A stretch of 64,000 bases of DNA. Source: Citromicrobium sp. JLT1363. GTDB lineage: Bacteria; Pseudomonadota; Alphaproteobacteria; Sphingomonadales; Sphingomonadaceae. The notes beneath the pieces were generated by a model that was not told the origin of the DNA, did not search any database, and saw only the letters and a list, made by a program, of their open reading frames with translations. The stretch lies in the NCBI RefSeq assembly GCF_000186705.1, contig NZ_AEUE01000007.1, forward strand, positions 124,001-188,000, read 5' to 3'. The position numbers were made by a program, and so were the translations under genes. Below, in pieces: positions 1 through 7,930 of the stretch; positions within the stretch are counted from its first letter, which is position 1, and each line of letters starts with the position of its first letter.

Positions 1-1
1 G

Positions 2-1741
2 GATTTCCTGCGCTTCGCCATCGCGGAGACCGCGCTGGTGGAAAAGACGCACACGGTTTCCCTGCTGCTGCGCGAATTCGAGGAGAACGAGGCGGACTGG
101 CTGTGGCAGATCGACAAGAGCCGCCGGGTGCGCTCGGCCTCGCCGCGATTTGCCTTTGCGATGAATGCCACGCCTTCCGAACTGGAGGGGAAGGCATTCT
201 TCGAACTGATCTCGGACGACGATTGGGAGAGCGGCCCGGGCGCGGATTCGCTGCGCATGCTGGCCGATCATCTCAATGCGCGCGAGAACTTCTCCAACCT
301 CATGGTCCGTGTGAAGATCGATGGCATGCCGCGGTGGCTCGAACTCTCCGGTACGCCCATCCTGGGGGAGAAGGGCGAATATCTCGGGTATCGCGGGGTG
401 GGATCGGATGTCACCGAACAGCGCAAGTCTTCGGAGAAGATCGCGTACCTCGCCCGCTACGACACGCTGACCGGGCTGCCCAATCGCCTGATGCTGCACG
501 AAGCGCTGGGCGAGGCGATGGAAGAGGCCCGCGACATGCGCCGCCGCTGCGCCTTCGTCATGATCGATCTCGACCGGTTCAAGGCAGTCAACGATTCGCT
601 TGGCCACCAGATCGGCGATCGCCTGCTCGAACAGGTATCCGGGCGGCTCGCGGAGATTGCCGGTGAAAACGAGCTATGCGGGCGGCTTGGCGGTGACGAG
701 TTCGGCATCGTCGTGCGCGATGCGTGCGATTTCGGCGCGGTCGATTCGCTCGCCCGCAAGGTGATCGAGCGGCTGTCGCAGCCTTACGAGGTTGATGCCC
801 ATACGCTGTTTGTGGGGGCCAGCGCGGGTTCCGCGCTCGCTCCGCGCGATGGCAAGACGGTCGAGGATCTGATGCGCAACGCAGACCTCGCGCTCTATCG
901 CGCGAAGGACGGCGGGCGCGGCGTGCACTTCCCCTACGAGCCTTCTCTGCACGCCGACGCGGAAGAGCGCCGGCAGCTGGAATTCTCGCTGCGCAAGGCG
1001 CTGGAGAAGGACGAGCTGCTGCTCAACTTCCAGCCGGTTGTCGATGCGAAGACCGAACAGGTCGTCAGTTTCGAGGCGCTGATCCGCTGGCAAAGTGAGG
1101 AGCATGGGCTGGTCAGCCCGGGCAAGTTCATTCCGCTGGCGGAGGACACGCGCCTGATCGTGCCGATCGGCACATGGGTGCTGAAACAGGCCTGCAAGGA
1201 AGCGATGGCCTGGCCCGGTCACGTGAAGGTCAACGTCAACGTCTCACCCGAACAGCTGGTGGAGCCCGATTTCGTCTCTACCGTCGTGGATGCACTGACC
1301 CGCAGCGGACTCGACCCCCGGCGGCTGGAGATCGAGGTGACGGAGAGCATTTTCCTCAGCGATGCGGAAGTTGCTCGCGTGGCGCTGGCGCAGGTGATGG
1401 CGCTGGGCTGTCAGGTCGCGCTCGACGATTTCGGCACCGGCTATTCCTCGCTCGGCTATCTGCGAAAACTGCAGTTTTCCACCATAAAGGTCGATCGCAG
1501 CTTCGTGCAGGGCGCGGCGCAGGGCAGCAGCGAGAGCCTGGCCATCGTGCGCGCTGTGGTCGCCATGGCGCACAGCCTGGAGATGAAGACCACGGCGGAA
1601 GGCGTGGAAAGCGAGGAAGAGGCGCGGCTCGTCAGGACCATGGGGTGCGACCGCATCCAGGGCTTCTATTTCGGTCGCCCGATGTCATCCGACGATGCGC
1701 GGTCGCTGTTCCAGACCGATTACCGCGAGCTGCGGGCCTAG
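2..1741 (+). CDS. PAS-GGDEF-EAL cyclic-di-GMP signalling protein (5' end outside window)
   Basis: Bifunctional-looking cyclic-di-GMP protein. The reading frame is open to the window edge, so the true start lies upstream; the first possible start inside is a GTG at 38. Numbering from there, a PAS-like sensor spans about 15-130, then a GGDEF domain with an intact GGDEF signature near residue 218, then an EAL domain with its EAL triplet near 346. The DDFGTG, KVDRSF and AEGVES catalytic-loop motifs are all present. No RxxD inhibitory site is visible just before GGDEF. Both diguanylate cyclase and phosphodiesterase activity are therefore possible; which dominates cannot be read from sequence. It ends 27 bases from the convergent purQ. 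Confidence 0.9.
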   Translation, partial: DFLRFAIAETALVEKTHTVSLLLREFEENEADWLWQIDKSRRVRSASPRFAFAMNATPSELEGKAFFELISDDDWESGPGADSLRMLADHLNARENFSNLMVRVKIDGMPRWLELSGTPILGEKGEYLGYRGVGSDVTEQRKSSEKIAYLARYDTLTGLPNRLMLHEALGEAMEEARDMRRRCAFVMIDLDRFKAVNDSLGHQIGDRLLEQVSGRLAEIAGENELCGRLGGDEFGIVVRDACDFGAVDSLARKVIERLSQPYEVDAHTLFVGASAGSALAPRDGKTVEDLMRNADLALYRAKDGGRGVHFPYEPSLHADAEERRQLEFSLRKALEKDELLLNFQPVVDAKTEQVVSFEALIRWQSEEHGLVSPGKFIPLAEDTRLIVPIGTWVLKQACKEAMAWPGHVKVNVNVSPEQLVEPDFVSTVVDALTRSGLDPRRLEIEVTESIFLSDAEVARVALAQVMALGCQVALDDFGTGYSSLGYLRKLQFSTIKVDRSFVQGAAQGSSESLAIVRAVVAMAHSLEMKTTAEGVESEEEARLVRTMGCDRIQGFYFGRPMSSDDARSLFQTDYRELRA

Positions 1742-1768
1742 CCTTCGTGCCGACGTCTGCCGGCCTGT

Positions 1769-2443
1769 TCAGGCCGTGGCGGCGAGACTTTCCATCACCG
1801 AGGCAAACAGGCGGCGCCCGTCGGTGCCGCCGTGCGCCGCGTCGATCGCGCGCTCGGGGTGCGGCATCATGCCCAGCACATTGCCACCATCGTTCACGAT
1901 GCCCGCAATGTCGCGGCGCGATCCGTTGGTGGCGTGCAGGTAGCGGAACACCACCCGCCCGTCGCCTTCGAGCCGGTCCAGCGTGGTTTCGTCGGCGAAA
2001 TAGTTGCCGTCGTGGTGCGCGACCGGGATGGTGATCGTCTCGCCCTTGCTGAACCCCGTCGTGAAGCGGGTATCGGCGTTTTCCACCCTGAGCGCGGCAT
2101 CGCGGCACACGAAGCGCTGGTTGGCGTTGCGCATCAGCGCGCCGGGCAGCAGCCGCGCTTCGGCCAGGACCTGGAAGCCGTTGCATACGCCCAGCACGGG
2201 CACGCCGCGTTCCGCTTCGCGCACGATCTCGCGCATGATGGGGCTGTTCGCCGCCATCGCGCCTGCGCGCAGATAGTCGCCATAGGAAAAGCCGCCGGGC
2301 AGGGCGATGAAGTCCAGCCTCTCGGGCAGCGTCGTTTCGCGGTGCCAGATCTGATGGGGTTGCGAACCGAAGACATCGCGGATCGCGACCACCATGTCGC
2401 GGTCGCAGTTGGAGCCGGGAAAGGTGATGACGGCGGTGTTCAT
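1769..2443 (-). CDS. purQ: Phosphoribosylformylglycinamidine synthase, glutaminase subunit PurQ
   Basis: Glutamine amidotransferase subunit of FGAM synthase (224 residues). It releases ammonia from glutamine for step 4 of de novo purine synthesis, in complex with PurS and PurL. The N-terminus reads FPGSNCDRD, the nucleophile Cys sits in GVCNGFQVL, and the His/Glu of the triad are in PHPERA near the C-terminus, as in class I amidotransferases. It is the last gene of a minus-strand purC-purS-purQ run and starts 6 bases after purS. PurL is not in this window. Length and motifs are normal. Confidence 0.97.
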   Translation of the reverse strand: MNTAVITFPGSNCDRDMVVAIRDVFGSQPHQIWHRETTLPERLDFIALPGGFSYGDYLRAGAMAANSPIMREIVREAERGVPVLGVCNGFQVLAEARLLPGALMRNANQRFVCRDAALRVENADTRFTTGFSKGETITIPVAHHDGNYFADETTLDRLEGDGRVVFRYLHATNGSRRDIAGIVNDGGNVLGMMPHPERAIDAAHGGTDGRRLFASVMESLAATA

Positions 2444-2449
2444 CGCTGC

Positions 2450-2683
2450 CTACTCCGAACCTTCGATCCGGTAATTCTCGATCACCGTGTTGGCGAGCAG
2501 CTTCTCGCACATCTCGCCCAGCGCCTCGTCCGTAACAGTGTCGGCCACATCGAGTTCGATCAGCCGGCCGATGCGAACGTCGTTCACGCCATCGAAGCCC
2601 ATCCCGTCGAGCGCGTGATGCACCGCGCGCCCCTGCGGATCGAGCACGCCGGGCTTGAGGGTCACGAAAATGCGCTTTTTCAT
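2450..2683 (-). CDS. purS: Phosphoribosylformylglycinamidine synthase subunit PurS
   Basis: Small bridging subunit (77 residues) of the three-part FGAM synthase PurSQL. It begins MKKRIFVTLKPGVLDPQG, the typical PurS start, and carries the conserved hydrophobic repeat pattern and the GRLIEL segment. It lies between purC and purQ in the same orientation, 88 bases after purC and 6 bases before purQ. Longer upstream reading in this frame is only the low-complexity purC-purS spacer, so the internal ATG at 2683 is chosen. Confidence 0.95.
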   Translation of the reverse strand: MKKRIFVTLKPGVLDPQGRAVHHALDGMGFDGVNDVRIGRLIELDVADTVTDEALGEMCEKLLANTVIENYRIEGSE

Positions 2684-2771
2684 GCGGAAGGGCCTTCGTC
2701 GTCGGGGTGGTCTGGTTGCCCAGCCGCCTAGCGCTGCGGTTCGCCAAGCGCAACGCGTCGGCGCGGGATGC

Positions 2772-3572
2772 TCACTTCTTCTTGGGCACGCCGCGCATGC
2801 GGCCGCGATGGGCGGACAGGTCCAGCACTTCGCCGGGCGCATTGTCGTCGTTCTGCAGCACGCCGAGACGCCGGGCGACTTCCTGGTAGGCTTCTTCCTC
2901 GCCGCCCAGGTCGCGGCGGAAGCGATCCTTGTCGAGCTTTTCGCCCGAGTTCATGTCCCACAAGCGGCAGCCATCGGGGCTGATTTCGTCGGCCAGGATG
3001 ACGCGCGCATAGTCGCCGTCCCACAGCCGCCCGAATTCCAGCTTGAAATCGACCAGACGGATGTCGACCGCGGCGAACATGCCGGCGATGAAATCGTTAA
3101 TGCGGATGGCCATCGCGGCCATGTCCTGCATCTCTTCCTGGCTCGCCCAGTTGAAGCAGGCGATGTGCTCTTCGGCGACCAGCGGATCGCCCAGGCCATC
3201 GTCCTTGTAGTAATATTCGATCAGCGAATGCGGCAGCGGCTCGCCTTCTTCGAGGCCCAGCCGCTTGCACAGCGAACCGGCGGCGACATTGCGCACGACC
3301 ACTTCCAGCGGAATGATCTCCACCTGCCGGATCAGCTGTTCGCGCATGTTCAGGCGGCGGATGAAGTGCGTCGGGATGCCGATATTGGCCAGCCGCGTGA
3401 ACACGTGTTCGCTGATGCGGTTGTTGATCACGCCCTTGCCGTTGATCGTGCCCTTCTTCTCGGCATTGAAGGCGGTCGCGTCATCCTTGAAATACTGGAT
3501 CAGCGTGCCGGGCTCGGGCCCTTCGTAGAGGATCTTGGCCTTGCCCTCGTAAATCTGGCGGCGACGCGACAT
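2772..3572 (-). CDS. purC: SAICAR synthase PurC
   Basis: Phosphoribosylaminoimidazole-succinocarboxamide synthase (266 residues), step 8 of IMP synthesis, joining aspartate to CAIR with ATP. It starts [20 protein letters not shown], the usual PurC N-terminus, and contains the GSLCKRLG-type segment after VVVRNVAAG and the DFKLEFG metal/substrate region. A longer in-frame start at 3638 exists, but the added residues are encoded by a strong hairpin and do not resemble the family. First gene of purC-purS-purQ; the leader has two inverted repeats (see separate entry). Confidence 0.96.
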   Translation of the reverse strand: MSRRRQIYEGKAKILYEGPEPGTLIQYFKDDATAFNAEKKGTINGKGVINNRISEHVFTRLANIGIPTHFIRRLNMREQLIRQVEIIPLEVVVRNVAAGSLCKRLGLEEGEPLPHSLIEYYYKDDGLGDPLVAEEHIACFNWASQEEMQDMAAMAIRINDFIAGMFAAVDIRLVDFKLEFGRLWDGDYARVILADEISPDGCRLWDMNSGEKLDKDRFRRDLGGEEEAYQEVARRLGVLQNDDNAPGEVLDLSAHRGRMRGVPKKK

Positions 3573-3584
3573 GGGTCTTACCTG

Positions 3585-3632
3585 CTTTTCGAAAAGAACT
3601 GCGCCCCGGCCTCTCACCAGAGAAGCCGGGGC
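3585..3632 (-). promoter_or_regulatory. Structured leader upstream of purC (two inverted repeats)
   Basis: Read on the minus strand, a 12-bp stem with a 2-base bulge (arms 3619-3632 and 3603-3614, loop of 4) is followed by the 12-base palindrome CTTTTCGAAAAG at 3585-3596, ending 12 bases before the purC start codon. The first hairpin is followed by a short T-rich run (TTCTTTT). This could be an attenuator, a protein-binding site or the end of an upstream transcript. It does not match any purine riboswitch I can recognise. Confidence 0.4.
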
Positions 3633-3803
3633 GGGCATTCGGCAGTAGCGCGAAAGCCGGTGGAGAGCAATTGCCTGGTCGACAGAGTGGCGGACATCGC
3701 CGGGATGCGCGATCGGGAACGGGGCGGGAAGGCGCGCGACGTGAACTGCGTGTTTACCGGTCGCCTATAGTGGAATACTTACCATGAAACGGATCCCATC
3801 CCG

Positions 3804-6092
3804 GTGACGCGCAGGTTCGCACTAGACGAACGCCTGAAGCATGCGTTGATAGCACTCGCTATCGCGCTTGCGGCAGGCTTCATGACTTTCTTGCGTCCGG
3901 TCGATATCACCGCTTGGGCGATACAGGCCCGATTGTTCGAGCGCGAGGCGAGCGGCGATCTCGTTTTCGTGCGGATGCCTGCCGCGTCGGACAACCCCGC
4001 CGTCATCAACTACAATGTCCTGAGCACGCTCGAGCATCTTCGTGCGGCCGGGGCCGAACGGATCTTCATCAACGTTCCGCTCCAGCGAAGCGATTCGCCC
4101 CAGACCGATCTGCGGTTACGGGCGCTCATCGCTGATAACGCCAACCACGTATTCCCAACCAACTCACTCGAGCAGGACTACAAGGACAGCGACAGGATAC
4201 CGCCCACAAGTGCCTATTTCACACAAGGCGCCCGGGTCTATGGGAGCGACTACGATGCCGATTTCCTCCGCTTCGTCTGGGGATTCGACAGGGCCGAAGA
4301 TCCCGCGAAGGGTGCCGGGCTGGCTCCACTGAGTTTTGCGCTGGCAGACACCGGCGATGCTCGCGATACAGTTCTGATCGATTACACGATCCGCGCCAGC
4401 ACCATTCCGACAATCGGGGCGGACTCGATCGAAGCTGGACTCTCGCGGCTCGGTTCGACGGACAAGACCTACATCCTGGGCACCGATTCCTTCGGCGCGA
4501 ACATACGCGCCCCAGGGGCAGACACCGTCTCGCCTACTATTATCCATATCCTGGCAGCCGAAACCCTGCTCCGGGGAAGTGGACAACGCCTGCCGTGGTT
4601 CTCGATCACGCTCGTGCTCGGCATGGCGCTGGCTCTCGGCGTGCGGTTCACGCACACGAAGAGGCATCGCCGCATTTTCTATGTCGCCTGGTGCTCATTC
4701 GCGGCGGCGCTGTTCGTCGCCATAGCATATCTCGGCATCAAGGCGGTCTTTGCCGATGGGCTGCTGCTGGCGTTGTCCTATGCAATCTGTCGCGCGATCG
4801 CGAGATATCGTCGACGGCATCTTGCGATCGATCCACTGACCCGATTGCCGAATTTTGCCGCTCTCAATCAGGACCTGTCGGGCGATGACGAAGCCGCATC
4901 CGATTGCCTGATCATCGCCAAAGTGGCGCGGCTCGAGTCGATCTTCGTCGGGATGAACAACGCGGATCGACGGCACTACCTATGTGAAATCTGTAACCGG
5001 CTCGCACTCGGCGACCGGGATCGCACGGTCTACTACAATGGTGGCAAATACCTCGCCTTCGTGTGCGACACCGAAGGCATTCCCGATCTCGAGGCGCACC
5101 TGGAGGGGCTGCGCGCCATTGTATCGCAACCTGTCAGGGTGACCGGCAGATCCGTCGATGTCGCCATAACGATGGGGGCGGACAGTTCGACGAAGGACCC
5201 TATCGAACAGCGACTGAGTTCCGCGATCGCCGCCGCGGACCAGGCACGCGAAGTCTACAAGCCGGTATTCGTGGTCGGCAACGACCGGGAGGACTGGGAT
5301 CATTCGCTGACTGCCAAGCTGACGCAGGCGCTCGCGGACGATCAGATCGGGATCAAGCTTCAGCCGCAGGTAGATCTTGCCACGCATTCGATCATGGGTG
5401 CGGAAGTGCTGGCCAGATGGCGCGACCCCGACGGTGTCGACGTTCCTCCTTCGTCCTTCATCCTGCAATGCGAGCGGATGGGACGGCTGGACAATCTGAC
5501 GCGCCGCATTTTCGAAAAGTCGTGTCGAGCCGTGGCGTCGATTCACGAACAGGGACTCCTGCCGCGGATTTCGGTGAACGTATCGGCCGTGCAAATGGTC
5601 GATGATCGCATCGCCCAGATCGCTCTGGAAACACTGGAGGCCTATCGAACCGATCCGCGACTGATGACGATCGAGCTGACGGAGACCGCGCGGATCGAGG
5701 ATTTGGGCATCGCGCGAGACGTGGTCGATCGTCTGAAGAGTGCTGGCTTCAAGCTGTCGCTGGACGATTTCGGCGTCGGCAGCGCCAATTTCGACGCGTG
5801 GCTCGAACTGCCGTTCGACGAGATCAAGATCGACCGGAAATTCGTTGCAGGCCTCCAGAATTCGCGCCGCGCGCGCGCAATCGTCGGCGGGGTGATCCAT
5901 TCCGCTCGGGAGGCCGGCGTAGCCGTGCTCGCCGAAGGGATCGAAGACCGCGCGACCTACGAACGCCTGGCGGACATGGGCTGCACCTATGGCCAGGGAT
6001 ACTACATCTCCCACCCGCTATGGCTCGCCGAGTATATCGAGATCCTGCAGGCCGAGCGTGAGAGAGGCTTGTCGCTCAGGGATATTGGTTAA
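3804..6092 (+). CDS. CHASE2 / degenerate GGDEF / EAL membrane phosphodiesterase
   Basis: Inner-membrane cyclic-di-GMP protein of 762 residues with a GTG start. One membrane segment (about 10-30) precedes a periplasmic CHASE2 sensor (about 35-260). Then come hydrophobic helices (about 265-335), a GGDEF-like domain and a C-terminal EAL domain. The GGDEF signature is replaced by GGKYLA near residue 413, so cyclase activity is unlikely. The EAL domain keeps EVLARW near 534, NVSAVQM, ELTET, LDDFGVG, KIDRKF, AEGIED and GQGYY, consistent with an active phosphodiesterase. It is divergent from purC. The bases just after its stop form part of a possible CtrA-like site. Confidence 0.9.
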   Translation: MTRRFALDERLKHALIALAIALAAGFMTFLRPVDITAWAIQARLFEREASGDLVFVRMPAASDNPAVINYNVLSTLEHLRAAGAERIFINVPLQRSDSPQTDLRLRALIADNANHVFPTNSLEQDYKDSDRIPPTSAYFTQGARVYGSDYDADFLRFVWGFDRAEDPAKGAGLAPLSFALADTGDARDTVLIDYTIRASTIPTIGADSIEAGLSRLGSTDKTYILGTDSFGANIRAPGADTVSPTIIHILAAETLLRGSGQRLPWFSITLVLGMALALGVRFTHTKRHRRIFYVAWCSFAAALFVAIAYLGIKAVFADGLLLALSYAICRAIARYRRRHLAIDPLTRLPNFAALNQDLSGDDEAASDCLIIAKVARLESIFVGMNNADRRHYLCEICNRLALGDRDRTVYYNGGKYLAFVCDTEGIPDLEAHLEGLRAIVSQPVRVTGRSVDVAITMGADSSTKDPIEQRLSSAIAAADQAREVYKPVFVVGNDREDWDHSLTAKLTQALADDQIGIKLQPQVDLATHSIMGAEVLARWRDPDGVDVPPSSFILQCERMGRLDNLTRRIFEKSCRAVASIHEQGLLPRISVNVSAVQMVDDRIAQIALETLEAYRTDPRLMTIELTETARIEDLGIARDVVDRLKSAGFKLSLDDFGVGSANFDAWLELPFDEIKIDRKFVAGLQNSRRARAIVGGVIHSAREAGVAVLAEGIEDRATYERLADMGCTYGQGYYISHPLWLAEYIEILQAERERGLSLRDIG

Positions 6093-6154
6093 TGCTTTAC
6101 TAACGAACATGGTTAAGATAGATAAAAGCTCCATCACTGAGGAGATTAACCATG
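6089..6154 (+). promoter_or_regulatory. CtrA-like site and perfect 9-bp inverted repeat over a mini-ORF start
   Basis: TTAA-N7-CTAA at 6089-6103 is one base from the CtrA consensus TTAA-N7-TTAA. CATGGTTAA (6108-6116) and TTAACCATG (6146-6154) form a perfect 9-bp inverted repeat separated by 29 bases. The right arm contains the ATG of the mini-ORF at 6152 and follows directly on its Shine-Dalgarno (6139-6144). The repeat could be two opposed TTAACCAT half-sites on DNA, or an RNA hairpin that pairs the start codon. Confidence 0.45.
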
Positions 6155-6187
6155 ATGCGTTCGATCTGGGACTGGATTTTCGGCTAA
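6152..6187 (+). CDS. Candidate 11-residue peptide MMRSIWDWIFG
   Basis: A very short ORF (11 codons plus TAA) has an excellent ribosome binding site, GAGGAG, 7 bases before the ATG, and is followed 23 bases later by a strong intrinsic terminator. Two of its 11 residues are Trp. The peptide is amphipathic or hydrophobic at the C-terminal half. No gene follows on the same strand, so it is not an obvious leader of a downstream operon; the next gene is convergent. Whether it is translated, or the transcript is a small RNA with a peptide, is unknown. I do not recognise a family. Confidence 0.4.
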   Translation: MMRSIWDWIFG

Positions 6188-6210
6188 GCCGATCCAGGCA
6201 AAAAACGAAG

Positions 6211-6238
6211 AAAAGGGCCCCTTTGCGGGCCCTTTTTT
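6211..6238 (+). terminator. Strong rho-independent terminator
   Basis: A perfect 9-bp stem AAAGGGCCC / GGGCCCTTT (6212-6220 and 6227-6235) with a 6-base loop is followed by further T residues. The A-rich 5' side makes it bidirectional. On the plus strand it ends the mini-ORF transcript; on the minus strand it can end the DUF2141/membrane/winged-helix operon. Confidence 0.85.
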
Positions 6239-6270
6239 GTGTCTGGGAGAGGAAGCGGCTCCGCGATTCG

Positions 6271-6600
6271 TCAAGCGGGCGGGTCCGCCCCGAACAGCAT
6301 GGCCTTCATCCGGTCGAGATAGGCGATCCACGCTTCGCGCCCGGCCTCGGTAAGGCAGGCTGTGGTGACGGGCTTCTTGCCTTCGAAGCGCTTCTCGATC
6401 GCCACATAGCCCGCATCCTCAAGCTTGCGCAGGTGGACCGAGAGGTTGCCGTCGCTGACCCCGGTTCGCGCGCGCAACTCGCCGAAATCGGCACATTCCG
6501 CGCTCGACAGGTAGGCCATGGTGGCCAGCCGCACGCGCCCGTGGATCGTATCGTCGATCGCCCGGTAGTCCAGGGGGATGTCAGCCATGTTCGCGCTCAC
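6271..6600 (-). CDS. Winged-helix transcriptional regulator (HTH_34 type)
   Basis: Small DNA-binding protein of 109 residues (105 if the second ATG at 6588 is used). The winged helix spans about 20-100: the recognition region reads ELRARTGVSDGNLSVHLRKLE and the wing reads KRFEGKKPVTT, the style of the one-domain ArsR/MarR-like PF13601 group. It is the last gene of a three-gene minus-strand operon and overlaps the upstream membrane protein gene by 20 bases. It probably represses its own operon. The palindromic box at 7670-7686 is the obvious candidate operator, which is inference. Confidence 0.85.
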   Translation of the reverse strand: MSANMADIPLDYRAIDDTIHGRVRLATMAYLSSAECADFGELRARTGVSDGNLSVHLRKLEDAGYVAIEKRFEGKKPVTTACLTEAGREAWIAYLDRMKAMLFGADPPA

Positions 6601-7213
6601 GCCGCAGCAGCATGAGCCCGGGCAGGATGGATACCATCACGGCCCCTGCCGCCATCACCAGGTACTGCGTGGGCGATCCTGCCAGGAGCGTCGTGACCAC
6701 CAACAGCGCGACGGAGGTGATGGCAAAGCCGCGCAGCGATGGATCGCGCGCTGCCGCCGAACTCGCCGCCATTGCGATGGCATAGACGCCGAAGACGACG
6801 GGTGGGAGCAGCGTAAAGAGGAAGAACCCCTGGTCGCTCCCCGAGCGCGACATGGTGAGCATGCCATAGGCGAAGATGCTGAGTGCCAGCGAGCCGAGTA
6901 CATAGCCGCCGGCGCGCCAGACCTCCATTTCCACGCGATTGGCGGTCGTCGGTCTGCCGCGCCCGGAGCGCGCGATGCCTGCCAGCAGCACCGCCAGCAT
7001 CATCGTGCCGAACCAGATGGCGGCCAACGCCATTGGTGGCCATGGCAGGAGGCCGTAAACCAGGGCCGCATGCAGCAGGCTGGCCAGAGCGATGGCGACG
7101 CCGAAGATCACGAATTCGCGCCCGCCGAGGAGAGGGCGCACGCGCCCTTCCTCCGCGAGTTCGCGCATCATGCGCAGGTCTTCCTGCGCGCTTTGGGAGG
7201 GCGCGATGCTCAT
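6581..7213 (-). CDS. Integral membrane protein, middle gene of the DUF2141 / winged-helix operon
   Basis: Protein of 210 residues. A soluble N-terminal stretch of about 30 residues is followed by about six hydrophobic segments (near 34-56, 60-80, 100-122, 127-150, 160-180 and 182-202) and a short basic tail. I recognise no catalytic motif. Its ATG overlaps the stop of the DUF2141 gene (ATGA), and its end overlaps the start of the winged-helix regulator, so the three products are probably made together. Such membrane proteins are often paired with HTH_34 regulators; function unknown. Confidence 0.8.
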   Translation of the reverse strand: MSIAPSQSAQEDLRMMRELAEEGRVRPLLGGREFVIFGVAIALASLLHAALVYGLLPWPPMALAAIWFGTMMLAVLLAGIARSGRGRPTTANRVEMEVWRAGGYVLGSLALSIFAYGMLTMSRSGSDQGFFLFTLLPPVVFGVYAIAMAASSAAARDPSLRGFAITSVALLVVTTLLAGSPTQYLVMAAGAVMVSILPGLMLLRREREHG

Positions 7214-7644
7214 TGGCCGTCTCCCGGATAAAGCACCGTTTCGGTGATGGTGGCGCTGCCATCGAGAGTGAAGCTCTGCGCATCCCAGCTCGGCATGCCG
7301 CGCAGCTCGGATGCGCCGATCATCGCCCAGCCATCGGTCGGGCCCATCCGCCCCATGCTGAAGGTGCCATCACCATCGATATCGTGCCAGACCATCAGGG
7401 CGTACCGGCCTTCGGGCACGTCGTCGAACGTCACGGTGACCGTGCCATCCTGCGGGTTTTCGAGCATTTTTTCGGCGATTGCGGCTTCCTGCATGAACTG
7501 TGCCTCGCTCTGCAGGCTGATGTAGAGCGCGCCCGCGTCGGGGCGCAAGTCGGTCAGCTTCACGGTGACCGTGTCTGCAAGCGCGGGGCTGGCTGCGGTC
7601 GCGAGGGCGAGCGCGGCGGTGGCGAAGAGTGTGGTGCGAATCAT
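7210..7644 (-). CDS. DUF2141 secreted protein
   Basis: Exported protein of 144 residues. A signal peptide MIRTTLFATAALALATAASP ends near ALA-DT (about residue 24). It is followed by a beta-rich domain with FDDVPEGRYALMVWHDIDGD, the DUF2141 hallmark. The role is unknown; the family is periplasmic or secreted. The ATG at 7644 is preceded by GGAGG and is preferred over an upstream ATG that lacks both a ribosome site and a signal peptide. First gene of the operon, with a palindrome 26-42 bases upstream. Confidence 0.88.
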   Translation of the reverse strand: MIRTTLFATAALALATAASPALADTVTVKLTDLRPDAGALYISLQSEAQFMQEAAIAEKMLENPQDGTVTVTFDDVPEGRYALMVWHDIDGDGTFSMGRMGPTDGWAMIGASELRGMPSWDAQSFTLDGSATITETVLYPGDGQ

Positions 7645-7669
7645 GTGGTCCTCCTTTGCTTCGATAGGT

Positions 7670-7686
7670 ACTTTAAAACATAAAGT
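7670..7686. promoter_or_regulatory. Operator-like dyad upstream of the DUF2141 operon
   Basis: A perfect 6-bp inverted repeat ACTTTA-N5-TAAAGT lies 26-42 bases upstream of the DUF2141 start codon. It is A/T-rich in an otherwise G/C-rich region. Its position fits a promoter-overlapping operator for the winged-helix regulator encoded at the end of the operon. Confidence 0.45.
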
Positions 7687-7800
7687 GCTCGTCAATGCAA
7701 GGAGAGGCTGTCAGCGCACGCGCTGTCCTGCACGCCGATGCCTCGCTAGCGGCCCTTCGCTCTTTGCTTTGGTCAATCCGCGGTTTCGTCCGCGCATACG

Positions 7801-7833
7801 AAAAGCGGGGCGAGCCATGGTGGCCCGCCCCGC
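7801..7833 (-). terminator. Rho-independent terminator of wrbA
   Basis: Read on the minus strand, GCGGGGCG and CGCCCCGC (arms 7825-7832 and 7805-7812) form an 8-bp stem followed by TTTTCG. It lies about 100 bases downstream of the wrbA stop codon, so it probably ends that transcript. Confidence 0.65.
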
Positions 7834-7930
7834 GATAATCGTGTCCGGTTTTCGCTTCCCCGGGCGGGGAACTTTTTCCCTCTTGGCCCCCGGTCCACGC
7901 GGTCCAGGTCCGTTGGGAAAATGCGGTGCG

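Noticed and set aside
1762-1775. GGCCTG-TT-CAGGCC palindrome at the purQ end as a terminator
   Set aside because: Two-base loop, no T-run, and it overlaps the purQ coding end.
3573-3638. N-terminal extension of PurC by 22 residues
   Set aside because: The extra codons coincide with a strong hairpin and do not resemble PurC N-termini; the ATG at 3572 fits the family.
6152-6238. Mini-ORF as a tryptophan-operon attenuator leader
   Set aside because: Two Trp codons and a terminator are suggestive, but no trp gene or any gene follows on that strand, and no alternative antiterminator pairing is clear.
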